The translations under genes were made by a program, and so were the position numbers. Of a stretch of 53,500 nt of DNA, positions 20,501-32,654 are shown in pieces. The number at the start of each line of letters is the position of its first letter. Position 1 is the first letter of the stretch. Where the stretch lies: assembly GCA_009746045.1 (NCBI GenBank), contig RPFO01000213.1, forward strand, positions 13,609,221 to 13,662,720, given 5' to 3'. The notes below the pieces were generated by a model. It ran no database searches, was not told the origin of the DNA, and saw nothing but the letters and a program-made list of their open reading frames with translations. Origin of the DNA: Mesostigma viride. Lineage: Eukaryota; Streptophyta; Mesostigmatophyceae; Mesostigmatales; Mesostigmataceae.

Positions 20501-23500
20501 CCACACAAGCCAACTACTACCTGCTCCTTCCACACAAGCCAACTACTACCTTCTCCTTCCACACAAGCCAACTACTACCTGCTCCTTCCACACAAGCCAA
20601 CTACTACCTGCTCCTTCCACACAAGCCAACTACTACCTGCTCCTTCCACACAAGCCAACTACTACCTTCTCCTTCTACACAAGCCAACTACTACCTGCTC
20701 CTTCCACATAAGCCAACTACTACCTGCTCCTTCCACACAAGCCAACTAGTACCTGCTCCTTCCACACAAGCCAACTACTACCTTCTCCTTCCACATAAGC
20801 CAACTACTACCTTCTCCTTCTACACAAGCCAACTTCTACCTTCTCCTTCTACACAAGCCAACTACTACCTGCTCCTTCCACACAAGCCAACTACTACCTG
20901 CTCCTTCCACACAAGCCAACTACTACCTTCTCCTTCCACACAAGCCAACTACTACCTTCTCCTTCTACACAAGCCAACTACTACCTGCTCCTTCCACACA
21001 AGCCAACTACTACCTTCTCCTTCCACATAAGCCAACTACTACCTGCTCCTTCCACACAAGCCAACTACTACCTTCTCCTTCTACACAAGCCAACTACTAC
21101 CTTCTCCTTCCACATAAGCCAACTACTACCTTCTCCTTATACACAAGCCAACTACTACCTGCTCCTTCCACACAAGCCAACTACTACCTTCTCCTTCCAC
21201 ATAAGCCAACTACTACCTTCTCCTTCTACATAAGCCAACTACTACCTGCTCCTTCCACACAAGCCAACTACTACCTGCTCCTTCAACACAAGCCAACTAC
21301 TACCTTCTCCTTCTACACAAGCCAACTACTACCTTTTCCTTCTACACAAGCCAACTACTACCTTCTCCTTCTACACAAGCCAACTACTACCTTCTCCTTC
21401 CACACAAGCCAACTACTACCTGCTCCTTCTACACAAGCCAACTACTACCTTCTCCTTCTACACAAGCCAACTACTACCTGCTCCTTCCACACAAGCCAAC
21501 TACTACCTTCTCCTTCTACACAAGCCAACTACTACCTTCTCCTTCCACACAAGCCAACTACTACCTGCTCCTTCCACACAAGCCAACTACTACCTGCTCC
21601 TTCTACACAAGCCAACTACTACCTTCTCCTTCCACACAAGCCAACTACTACCTTCTCCTTCCACACAAGCCAACTACTACCTGCTCCTTCCACACAAGCC
21701 AACTACTACCTGCTCCTTCTACACAAGCCAACTTCTACCTTCTCCTTCCACACAAGCCAACTACTACCTTCTCCTTCCACACAAGCCAACTACTACCTTC
21801 TCCTTCTACACAAGCAAACTACTACCTGCTCCTTCCACACAAGCCAACTACTACCTTCTCCTTCTACACAAGCCAACTACTTCCTTCTCCTTCCACACAA
21901 GCCAACTACCACCTTCTCCTTCTACACAAGAGCTACTGCCTTTTTCTTCCAAGTGAGCCAACTCCAGTGGTATCTTCTACTCCGACGTGAGCCAAGCTGC
22001 GACTTCTTCTTCTACACGAGACAGCCAGTACGTTCCAAAGTGAGGCACCGCCCGCACCTTCTTCGCGAAGCTCTTGAGCGCCACCAGCTGCTCCACCACA
22101 AACGCGACCGGGTCGGATGGCTTCTGGTAGATGAGGGAGGAGGTCAGGAACTGGCGACAGCAGCAAGTGGTGTGTATGTGTGTGTGTGCGTGCGTGTGTG
22201 TGTATCGTGGGTGGGGGGGGGTTTGAGGGCCCACCAGTTGGGGGGGGGAGGGGTTGAGGCCCCAACGATGGAGGCATTCGTGTGTATGCAGGTGGGGTCA
22301 CAGTTGCAGGGACGAGGGATGTGGCACACCTATAGAAGGAGCGCCTACGCAGACGCAAGCGCAACGGCGGGTTGGGGGGGGCAGCTGGGTGTGGTGAACG
22401 CGAGTGTGGGCAAGGTGCGTGCAGCCGTGCCACAGCCTGTCTCATATATAATGACCAACAAAAACAGGAGCACTGTGCCACGTCATGTATGCGGGTTGTC
22501 GGGGCACGCAACGTGCTGGCATTGGTAGCCGAACATGGTGGGGAAGGGTACTGTGTTTATGCTGCGTACTGGCAATCGGTAGCACCCCCATGGATGAGGG
22601 CGTGCCGAGAATAAGACAAGCCGTGCGCCAGACAGTGCAAGTGTTTGCGTTGGCCAGCAACCGCGTGCACCTCGCACAACCCCTGCAGACCGATCGCGCT
22701 CCCAGTGGCCAGCACATATAACAGACATGCACACTGTGTGAGGGCAGTGCATACAGACATGCACACTATGTGAGGGCAACGCATACAGACATGCACACTA
22801 TGTGAGGGCAGCGCATACAGATAGCACACTGTGTGAGGGCAGCGCATACAGATAGCACACTGTGTGAGGGCAGCGCATACAGACATGCACACTGTGTGAG
22901 GGCAACGCATACAGACATGCACACTGAGTGAGGGCAGCGCATACAGACATGCACACTGTGTGAGGGCAGCGCATACAGACATGCACACTGTGTGAGGGCA
23001 GCGCATACAGATAGCACACTGTGTGAGGGCAGCGCATACAGATAGCACACTGTGTGAGGGCAGCGCATACAGATAGCACACTGTGTGAGGGCAGCGCATA
23101 CAGACATGCACACTGTGTGAGGGCAGCGCATACAGATAGCACACTGTGTGAGGGCAGCGCATACAGACATGCACACTGTGTGAGGGCAGCGCATACAGAC
23201 ATGCACACTGAGTGAGGGCAGCGCATACAGACATGCACACTGTGTGAGGGCAGCGCATACAGACATGCACACTGTGTGAGGGCAGCGCATACAGATAGCA
23301 CACTGTGTGAGGGCAGCGCATACAGATAGCACACTGTGTGAGGGCAGCGCATACAGATAGCACACTGTGTGAGGGCAGCGCATACAGACATGCACACTGT
23401 GTGAGGGCAGCGCATACAGACATGCACACTGTGTGAGGGCAGCGCATACAGATAGCACACTGTGTGAGGGCAGCGCATACAGATAGCACACTGTGTGAGG

Positions 23501-23962
23501 GCAGCGCATACAGACATGCACACTGTGTGAGGGCAGCGCATACAGACAGCACACTGTGTGAGGGCAGCGCATACAGACATGCACACTGTGTGAGGGCAGC
23601 GCATACAGACAGCACACTGTGTGAGGGCAGCGCATACTGAAGCGTCCACCCTTCTCCGCGCGCTTGCCCCAGCCACGTACTTCAAAGGGCTCCCACATCC
23701 TGTCGCGGTCCAAGAACTGGGCGCCACCCACCTCAAACAGCTCCTGCAGCCGGTGTCGATCCATGTATGCGAGGCTGGCGAGGCTGGGGTCGTGCGCGTG
23801 GCAGCGGGGCTCTCGGGTGATCGCGTCGAGGAACGCCAGATGGTCCACTGTCACGTCGGGTGACGAGGCAATGAGGGCATCCAGCCGCGCCATGCCCTCG
23901 GCCGCGTCCAGCGCTGCACGCGCACGGTGGGTTGTTGGGTGTGATGTGATTGATGGGGGTTT

Positions 23963-24005
<43 letters not shown>

Positions 24006-26815
24006 TGCGTTGCGTTGCGTTGCGTTGCGTTGCGTTGTGTTGTGTTGTGTTGTGTTGTGTTGTGTTGTGTTGTGTTGTGTTGTGTTGTGTTGTGTTGTGT
24101 TGTGTTGTGTTGTGTTGTGTTGTGTTGTGTTGTGTTGTGTTGTGTTGTGTTGTGTTGTGTTGTGCTGTGCTGTGCTGTGCTGTGTTGTGTTGTGTTGTTA
24201 TGCGTTGTCTAGTGTTGTGTTTTGTGAGATCAATTAAACGCGAGTGTACATCAGGACGTTTGCGAGAGGACGCGTGCGTGGGGAGGCAGTGGGAGCGAGG
24301 GCAACTGTCAGCCATGACAGGTGCTAGGTGGGTGCGAGGGCACGGGCGCCGCAGGGATGCAAGCATAGTGAGGGGGTGGGGGATGCATGCAGAGGGAAGA
24401 CACACATGCACAGCGATGTAATGACATAGATAGCCGCAACATAAATAGACTCCAGTGGTGGGCTCAACTGGGAAGCCGCGGAAGGGGTGCCGAAGCAGAG
24501 TTTCTATGTCCAGTGGGGAAGGTAGGCAAGCGCTCCAGTACGATAGGGCTTTCTCCAGGGAAAGTAGGTAGGTAGAATGCCACGCGGGAACTGCGGTAGA
24601 TTCAACTCCTGCCCCCAGGGATGCTAGCACGACTTGATGTGCTGGCGTCCACTCGCAACAGCCCCCCTGTGCAGCCACTGGCATCCCTCCTGGCAGTCCC
24701 GTATCCAGCCAACGTCGACGGGGGATATTCCGCCCACAGTCTCCGGCTCCTCTGCGCCCTGTCCTGAAGCTATAGCCCGCACGCAGCCATGTGCTTCTCG
24801 CACAGAGCCGCCCCCCCTCCCCTGCTCGTGCGCCTCCCCTCCATGATATTCCCTTGCAAAACATTTAACATAAGAACTTGCGGGAGCTCGACGTCGCACA
24901 CAGTGGAATTGCGCTGAGTGACGCAACGGGGTGGGGGCAGTCCGTCATGCGATCACACGCACCCAGGGCGCCCCAGTCCCAGGGTGCTGTCTCCAGAGCC
25001 TTCTTGATCTCCAGGTAGCTCAGCTTGTCGCCCCCCGACCGATCTGCCCCTGCAAAGATGCGCTTGGCGCGCTGCTCCAGCTTAAACCTGGCGACAACGT
25101 CAACCGTGGGGCGGCCAGGTGGCGCACCGCGGCACATGCCACCGATTGTACAGGGGCAGTCAACGCGGGCGTGTGGCAGGGGACAAGCAACATGCGCAGG
25201 GAGGAGGTGCGCAACACGCCGTGCACGAGCGGGGGAGCATGAGATGACAGGACCTACCGATTCATGCACACCACCTACAGTGGGCCCCAACAGCCACCAG
25301 CTACGCCCACCACCTACGGATAATGCTGACCGTGAGCCATTCATGCACGCACACACGCGCACACGGCGCCACTGGGTTTGTGCCCACAGAGCCATCCCGC
25401 CTCCCTAGGCCCCATCCGCCAGGGTGCTGCTGCTATGTTGACAACACCCATGTCCCTTGGCAACCGCTGGGAACAACCCTGGGAGCCGTGGGGCCATTTC
25501 ATTGGCAAGAGGCATGTATGGAGGCATATACCGGCACTTGCCCCCCAGACCAAGGGAGTGGTGGTTGCACTGCTCAAGCTGGCTAGCTATCAGGCTGGCA
25601 ACACACCAGGCTTGCAACATATCAGGCACGGAGGGAGCTGCATGGTTAGGTCAAGGTGACTGGCATACAAAGAAGAAACATGGCTCTACGTAGGGGCCAC
25701 AGCCTTGCCGTTGGAGTACCATGTGCTGAGGCCTGGTGGTCGAGCATGCGACCGTTGGGTGCTCAGCAAGGACGGAGGCGAACGAATGGACTAATAAGGG
25801 CCTATGTGGCAAGGTTGGTTGCCATGTGTGCAATGGCTTCACAAAGCGCCACGTGGCATTCCTCCCGCGACGACAAAGCCCAGTCCTACGTGCACCGCAC
25901 AGGCACCTCTCCAGGTGCCCTGGTCTCCCCGTTCTTCTGCAATTCCATCGGGCAAGGCAAGCACGTCGCTAATGCTAATGGGATCCCACTAAGCCCGCCA
26001 CCCTGCCATCACCCTGGTTTCTTCCTTTCGTGCCACCATTCCATGCCATGCGTAGGTGTCCTTATGTGCTGTTTATTGTGACAGTCAGTATTGCCCATAT
26101 TCAAGCAAACGACATTCATCACTAAGCAACTGCTTTTGTATACTCATTTGCATGCTTCTACTGGAAGATAGAGAGCCCTGTTCAGTGCTTTTAAGCCTGT
26201 ACACGATGCGGGACGGCGTTGGACGGTGGTTGTCAACCCTTGCTCGCAGCCGGAGCAACCCATAGCGCTGCCTTGTGCTCGTAGAGAAAGCAAGCAAGGC
26301 CACGTGCAGCGTGGTCTTAAGACCAGCGTCTAATAACCCAGGAAAAAATTACAACTGGGATGGCGATGCAAGGCTGTGCAAAAATATTGCAATTTCAACC
26401 AATTGCTACGCTTGATTGGTCCATGACCAGCAGATATCAGGAGATGCAAACGACGAATATGCGCGCGCAAGGCACAATAATAGCCAAAGGCGGCCGGCAT
26501 TTGCGCTGGGGGAACTCCTCACCTTCCCGCCGCATACTTGTACGGGATCGGAGCTCTTACTCCTCGACGCTCATGGGGCTTTTTAGTCGCGTTTGAGGCC
26601 AGAAAATCCCAAAGTTCAGGAAAAGACAATCTGTCTTCGCCCTTATTACCAGCCCGTTTCCACATTGCGCTGACAACGAGATCACCGTCCATGCCGCTTT
26701 CCATCCAGTTTATGTGGGCGGCTTTAATTGCATTTCTAATGTCGTTAAACGCTGCCTTTCCGTTGGAATCCTTATTCAGCGATGCAAAAATCTTCTCCAC
26801 ATGCTCTTTCGACAT
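17592..26815 (-). CDS. EF-hand protein with RII-alpha/DPY30-like segment (five exons seen)
   Basis: Exons on minus: 26815-26523, 25087-24963, 23913-23732, 22150-22058 and 17678-17592. All four introns are GT-AG and every junction keeps phase (2, 1, 0, 0). This gives about 260 residues, and the 3' end is not found. Exon 1 has an EF-hand (loop about N-K-D-S-N-G-K-A-A-F-N-D) and a degenerate second hand ending L-S-F-P-E-L. Exon 2 has a good loop, D-R-S-G-G-D-K-L-S-Y-L-E. Exons 3-4 join Y-M-D-R-H-R-L-Q-E-L-F-E to F-L-T-S-S-L-I-Y-Q-K-P-S-D-P-V-A-F, the helix-turn-helix of RII-alpha/DPY30-like docking domains as in EFCAB10. Exon 5 has another hand, F-D-V-A-G-R-G-W-I-T-P-E-H. EF-hand plus docking domain suggests a Ca-sensing protein anchored to a ciliary or kinase complex (inference). 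ATG 26815 is the first good start, but the frame is open further upstream. Introns hold large tandem arrays. Confidence 0.72.
17700..20060. other. Intron of the EF-hand gene, unique part
   Basis: No exon or gene was recognised between exon 5 and the 29-bp array. The stretch contains a near-palindrome at 18147-18177 and short frames without motifs. Confidence 0.4.
18147..18177. other. Near-perfect 31-bp palindrome
   Basis: The arms CGCGAATTTTTT and AAAAAAATTCGCG flank a central GGCGCC; the only asymmetry is one extra A. It could form a cruciform. No function can be assigned. Confidence 0.8.
20063..21935. repeat. 29-bp minisatellite, about 64 copies
   Basis: The unit reads ACACAAGCCAACTACTACCT, then [T/G]CTCCTTC[T/C]. 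Because 29 is not a multiple of three, all three plus frames stay open and give a 29-residue protein repeat, which I regard as an artefact. Variants are combinatorial: T or G after ACCT, T or C before ACAC, and an occasional ATAAG. The array lies in intron 4 of the EF-hand gene and ends about 120 bp from exon 4. On the gene's strand each unit contains CAG-GTAGTAG or AAG-GTAGTAG. Confidence 0.92.
22722..23637. repeat. Mixed 31/32-bp minisatellite, about 29 copies
   Basis: The core is CACTGTGTGAGGGCAGCGCA, then TACAG, with two linkers: ACATGCA (32-bp unit) or ATAGCA (31-bp unit). A rarer ACAGCA form occurs near the right end. Unit types are arranged in runs, and the segment beginning with the variant GAGTGAG recurs (about 22924 and 23210), suggesting a higher-order duplication. 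The array lies in intron 3 of the EF-hand gene, ending about 95 bp from exon 3. Confidence 0.92.
23963..24218. repeat. GT dinucleotide run plus TTGYG pentanucleotide array
   Basis: About 20 GT units (23963-24003) pass into TTGCG units, then about 30 TTGTG units, then GTGCT variants. The array lies in intron 2 of the EF-hand gene, starting about 50 bp from the acceptor of exon 3. On the transcript strand it reads CACAA repeats, then a pyrimidine-purine AC run. Confidence 0.92.
24219..24962. other. Intron 2 of the EF-hand gene, unique part
   Basis: No feature was recognised besides the donor at 24962-24961. Confidence 0.4.
25088..26522. other. Intron 1 of the EF-hand gene
   Basis: Unique sequence without recognisable genes or repeats. 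It is the only intron of this gene lacking an obvious tandem array. Confidence 0.45.
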
Positions 26816-27062
26816 CCTCAACCGCGAAAGTCGGTACTTGCTCGAATTGCGTCGAATTTCCTTCCACCAAGTAGTATTATCTTGAATCGCCGAACTCTGA
26901 CGGTTAATGCACCCCTGTACCTTTCTTCCACGAAAAGCAAGCCTGCTCCTTGATTTATAATTGTCTTGTGAACACGGCAGCCATTGCGCGCTATATTTAC
27001 TCACCTTAATTATTATTTCAAGATGTTTGGACTTTGGGGCTTGGAATTTTACCCCGACTTGG

Positions 27063-27678
27063 TTGTCCCCAGTTAACAAATTAACAAATTAACAAATTAA
27101 CAAATTAACGCCGGCGGACTACCTGCGGACTGCTCGACGCGGAGTCGCCGGGCTACAAGTTCCGTACTTTGCCAAACTCAGCCTTAGAGGCCGCCGCACC
27201 AATTTTTACTTCTTTTCGTCACATGGCTTGCGTTGGGTTCATCGACGAGCATCGACGCTCATCGACGGTGCAATCTGACGGCGGAGAATAAGTTCGCCAC
27301 AGCATAGCGCGACGCAAGGGCTAAGATCCGACAACGTGACAAAGCTTTAGACCGCATCGCTAACCGGAAATTCCGTCCAACACCGTCGTACAGTACTGCC
27401 AGTCGACCGCACCTCTGCCTCTTAACCGTCGAATGCGCAATCGATCTAGAAAGTAGAAACGTCTCCGCGACACTTCCGCGATTTCAGTACTTTCCGTCAC
27501 CCTTGACAGTTGTCGTACAATACTTCAAATTTACGCCAATAGAAACTCGCCTCCATACATATATCTCGATAGAGGCGTGCGTCTTATTTAATTTCAAGGT
27601 ACATCTTAATTAATCTCGCCCCCCGGCCTCCGCTAATTTGCTAATTTGCTAATTTGCTAAATTTGCTAAAAAAGAGCC
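27063..27678. mobile_element. 616-bp element with 18-bp duplication and octanucleotide termini
   Basis: The flanks are identical over 18 bp (AATTTTACCCCGACTTGG at 27045-27062 and 27679-27696). The left end carries about four TTAACAAA units (27073-27109) and the right end, read on minus, about four TTAGCAAA units (27632-27669). The next bases in both cases are GC-rich (CGCCGGCGG versus CGGAGGCCGG). So the termini are inverted repeats built from short tandem repeats. There is no ORF. Confidence 0.65.
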
Positions 27679-28323
27679 AATTTTACCCCGACTTGGAAGC
27701 CACTACAGTACAATATGTTTTAAAAATATATAATATATACAGTACAACATATTGTGCGGGCTGCCGCAGGTGCGGGTGACACCGAGGTACCTGCACTTGC
27801 CCGGACGCGCCGCGCTGGGCCCGAGGGCGGATTTTGGCGCGAGAAGCAGGGCATGCCACAAAATCGCTGTCGCGCGCAAATCGAGACGTCTTGATCATTT
27901 CAAGTTACCATTGCGCCCGAAGCAGGCCTGACGCAATGCTCCAAATTGCACGAAAGGAAATCCATTATTTCGCACAACACCATGGAGTTTTCCATCTTAG
28001 CAAGGCCGCTTTTGCCTCGCCCGACGCCCTTCCGACGGGCCAAACCTGGACGACGAGTATGAGTTGAAGTGTTCTTAATAATCGTCAGAGAAATTTGGTG
28101 CGGATAGCAGGGCATGCCATATCTGCGCTGTCGCGCGCAAATCGAGACTTCGCCGGCCACTTCACGTTGCATGGTCAATCAATGTTAAATTGTGTCTTTC
28201 ATGAAGGCCGGTGGCGGGCTGCATTTTCGCAAGGGGAGCTAAGTTATGTCCTGGCAAAGTCGCATTGGCCGGGGCCTTTGCCGGGGCCCAACCTGCCACC
28301 AGGAGATCGGTTGGGGTTGGAGC

Positions 28324-29332
<1,009 letters not shown>

Positions 29333-30109
29333 GTTGGAGTGCTTCTTATGAATCGTATAGTGGCTCTGACAGGCTGGTGGGATGATACAACGACGGGCCA
29401 ATCGTTATAAAAATAGTGGCCTCCGTTAGGTAGAGCTGTCGTAAAGTAAGAGTCAAAAGCTCTGACAGGTAACAGCAGCTGTTAAACCCAATGCGAGAGC
29501 AGACAGAGCATCGGCCAGCCCCGGCAGCCATGGCGGGGGAGTTATTCCGTTAAGTGACGGGGCCGGCATGGACATTTATTAGAGTGTAGATTGATGTTTC
29601 AATATCTTGTTGTTTCAGCAACAGTACAACAAGTAGGCGTTGATTTCAATCCAATAGCAGGCATTTTGGCATGGATTTTCTCCTGAGTATTACCGTGTTT
29701 GTCGTGCAAGAATGTTCCAAGGCAGTGAATCAAATGACGGCATTACTATCGAATGTTCCTTTGCATTGTTGCTTCTGCCAATCGAGTGTCACTTAGAAGA
29801 TTGATATTGCCTTGTAATGTTGCCAGGTGGACCAAAGTCCAGGCGAGTTGCCTGCGACTGTGCTCGCCATCACCTTTCACCAGCTGTAACATGCAACTGG
29901 CGAGCGGGGTTGCTGTTTGCGCCCCCCCCTTTCCTGCAAGCTGTCTTGGTTCTTCTGCGTTCTCCATTGTAGGTCGATGAATGTAGGAGTGTGCATGAAA
30001 GCGGCCGTGCTTTGGGTCAGGTCCCTACGTTGTATTGTCGAGCGAGAGCCCATCAAGCAGGAGTGCTTGTTGGTGATGGTTCTATACTTGTCTAAGTGAT
30101 ATTATTGTT

Positions 30110-30583
30110 CGCTGCTGGGAAGTCATGGCCGTAACGCCCGGTTATGGCTCTTGGCTGTCCTTGCTATCATGACTGTCACGACTGTCATGGCTGTCCAAAG
30201 TCATGCTGTCCAAAGTCATGACTGCCTTCGATGTCGCCGCCGCAATTGCATGCATTCAATGCTGTACTAGGTGGCTTGCTGACTTGTGCGCCTGTTCGCA
30301 TATCTAGGCTATACGCATAGCTGTATTGCTTGCATTGGTGGCTTTCTGTAGTTGTTTGCCTTGCTGGCGCAACTCGCAAGTATTGACGGAACATGGGCTT
30401 CTATTGAGAGATCATGGAGCACTCAAGTGCTGTATGCAGTTATGGGGCGATTTTTTGCAGGTAACCAGGTGCCGGCCTTTCACCGCCTGAGCGGGCCGCA
30501 CTCGCAATCAGCCTTCGCATCTAGGGACTGGCAGATTGGGGATCAGGGGATGTGAAATTATCACTGTGGTTAGTTCTTGCTAT
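30110..30583. other. No gene recognised
   Basis: This contains a local repetition of CATGACTGTC/CATGGCTGTC around 30165-30225. Nothing else was recognised. Confidence 0.4.
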
Positions 30584-30910
30584 TTTCTGATCAGACACTC
30601 CGCAAAGGTGAAAACCTTTGCGTTCAGTGCCGGGCCGCGGAAAACGCGGAAAACGCGATCTGCAAATGAATCCGACCGGAATCGAACTGGGGACCTCTCG
30701 CACCAATTTTGCTGACTATAGGACGGACGTCTCCGGTTACCATGGCATCGCCAACTTACACCTACAGTCATCCGCAAAAGTTCTCCTGTCCGGGGAGTGA
30801 TGCAAGCCTTTCGGATTTGGTACTAGATAAATCACTCGAGATCTGTGTGTAGGAGTACTACACACGTGTCTGCACGCGAGACTTGTTCAGTCTCGCACCG
30901 TGAGACGGGC
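30584..30910 (-). mobile_element. tRNA-related short retroelement, copy 2
   Basis: A 327-bp copy almost identical to 887 to about 1214. It is flanked by the exact 9-bp duplication TCTTGCTAT (30575-30583 and 30911-30919). It carries the same three hairpins and the tRNA-Pro-like block on minus (about 30668-30727). High identity to copy 1 indicates recent activity. It lacks the distal segment and second terminal repeat present in copy 1. Confidence 0.78.
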
Positions 30911-30919
30911 TCTTGCTAT

Positions 30920-31375
30920 GCTCGCTGCATGTTTGCTGGCTTGCATTGGCACGTTGGTGGCTTAATTGCTGGCTTTCTGGCAGGCATCATTGCAGGTCTT
31001 GTGTTGCTGCTGTGAATAGATGGGCCTGGGCTACACTCGGTTAGCAAGTGTTGTTATCTGCTTCCATTTCCTTGGCTAGAGCAGAGCTGATTTTGTTGCG
31101 CGCCAACAACTGGCCTGAGGACCAGAATGGCATTTTCAATTGAACTGGTGCTGCCTGTCTCAATCCTGAACCGGCCGGCTGCATCAGGGTGTAACCCATG
31201 TGCTCCGTTTTTGTTGGAATGATGCCATGTATATGTGGTTTTCTCGCACTAACTCTGTAAACAACTTGTCTTGCACACCCCAACGCCACACTTCTGTTTA
31301 TTGTTGTAAGATATTGCAAGAACATTTCAACACTGCGAGATACCATCTGCTTATGTCATGGAGTTAGAATGCTGT
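30920..31375. other. No gene recognised
   Basis: The sequence around the short element continues without recognisable motifs. Confidence 0.35.
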
Positions 31376-31513
31376 TAGATAGATGTCATAGGTAGCTGAT
31401 GTAGATAGATTAGACCGGTAGGACTGTTTGCACCCATCCATCCATCCATCCATCGGGGTTAATGCTCCGTGACTCCCCAACGGGCGCACGAGTCTAATTA
31501 ATTAATTAATTAT
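31376..31513 (+). mobile_element. LINE-B 3' end, truncated copy
   Basis: It starts with GCTGATGTAGATAGATTAGA and CCGGTAGGACTGTTTGC, then five CATC units, the hairpin GTGACTCCCCAACGGGCGCA and a CTAATTAATTAATTAATTA tail. The same 3' untranslated sequence occurs at about 33098-33905 and 34690-34826. Confidence 0.7.
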
Positions 31514-32334
31514 GTCATGGAGAAGGCCCGCTGATTGCCTGATTACCCACCCCGGTACAGGTAGGGATTCACTGCACATTCATTTTAGTTGCCCTTGTGT
31601 AGCGTGCCAATTGTACGCGTCATAGCTGCACACATGCCCACACATTTTACACATAATCTCCACCTTACAAGTTTGTGCAAGTTGCTTCTTGAAATGTCAT
31701 CACATTTAAAAGTGTTTTGTTGCAGCAGCGGCGGGCTGAGGTGTACTTGCTGTGCAGGACTGGCCAGCACATTGGAGGACATTTGGCGACTAGAACCAAT
31801 ATTGATTTCTTTCCGGGCGTGTTATTGTATAGTACGTCATATCAGATGCTAATTTATTCGGTGAGTTTATACGTATTGAAGTCTCCCATGCATCACCATG
31901 AAAATGCGGCTCCGTGATTGGATTCGATCCTAATGAGAGCATGTATATTGTATATAGGACGTTACGTTCCTATATTGTGTATATATTAACTTACACGTAA
32001 CTGCGTCACATGAGCAGAAGTCCTCAGGGAAATGAATATGGGACGGGGTGCATGGATGTAGCTATCAAGTAGACAGTGTAGCTACGTCTAGTTCCTAGTT
32101 ACAGGGTTACGGGCACCACGGCCCGAATCGCTATGCATGCCAATCTTAGTCAAACGCGGAGGCCCCACCTGGCCGACTGGGTGGTGGTGGCCATCATTTC
32201 TGTCTGCCAAGTCTATCGAGGAGACAACAGCCACGTCTATCCTTGCGCATCATCTGCCTCCATATTACAGACAAACCAGGGGGGTCCCCGGGCGTGAGCC
32301 CGCCCCGTACGTCGACGGTAGCACATGTCCATGC
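31514..32334. other. No gene recognised
   Basis: Short frames without motifs. The right part (after about 32130) may be degraded LINE sequence, judging from GC-rich context. Confidence 0.35.
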
Positions 32335-32630
32335 CTAGCCTACAGTATCACAGAAAGTCCACGGAGGGCGGCCCGGCCGGCGCGCACAGCCTGGGGCATG
32401 CCACGTGAGGACACAACGCCCTGGCTGGGCGGGCTTGGTGCCAGCTAGTCTATCTGATGTATCTACCTGATCTGTGCGGGCCAGATGCCCGGCCAGGCCC
32501 AGGCGCCTGTGCCTAAGAATGAGGGAAACATATGGAGAATCAGTGTACAAATCCTCATTGCTAATGTGCAAACCGAAGGGAATATTGAGTGCCGTGCGCA
32601 GCATCTTGCATGGAGATGAATGATGTATCA
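32335..32630 (-). pseudogene. LINE C-terminal fragment
   Basis: On minus: M-L-R-T-A-L-N-I-P-F-G, N-E-D-L-Y, then R-H-R-R-L-G-L-A-G-H-L-A-R-T-D-Q-V-D-T and P-G-R-C-V-L-T-W. This is the conserved C-terminal region of LINE-A/B RTs. It faces the plus-strand fragment that starts at about 32655, so two copies meet head to head. Confidence 0.6.
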
Positions 32631-32654
32631 AATAGTTGTATAATACCCTATGGC

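Noticed and set aside
19894-21030. Long open frames over the 29-bp array
   Set aside because: A stop-free 29-bp unit opens all three frames. The predicted protein only mirrors the repeat, and the array lies in an intron of the minus-strand gene.
20063-23637. CRISPR-like repeat arrays
   Set aside because: Units are direct tandem repeats with no unique spacers, in a eukaryotic intron.
22557-23893. Long Cys-rich repetitive frames on minus
   Set aside because: They are produced by the 31/32-bp minisatellite. Only the part at 23732-23913 is kept, as an exon with consistent splice sites.
23950-24421. Cys/Val-rich frames
   Set aside because: They come from the GT and TTGTG repeats.
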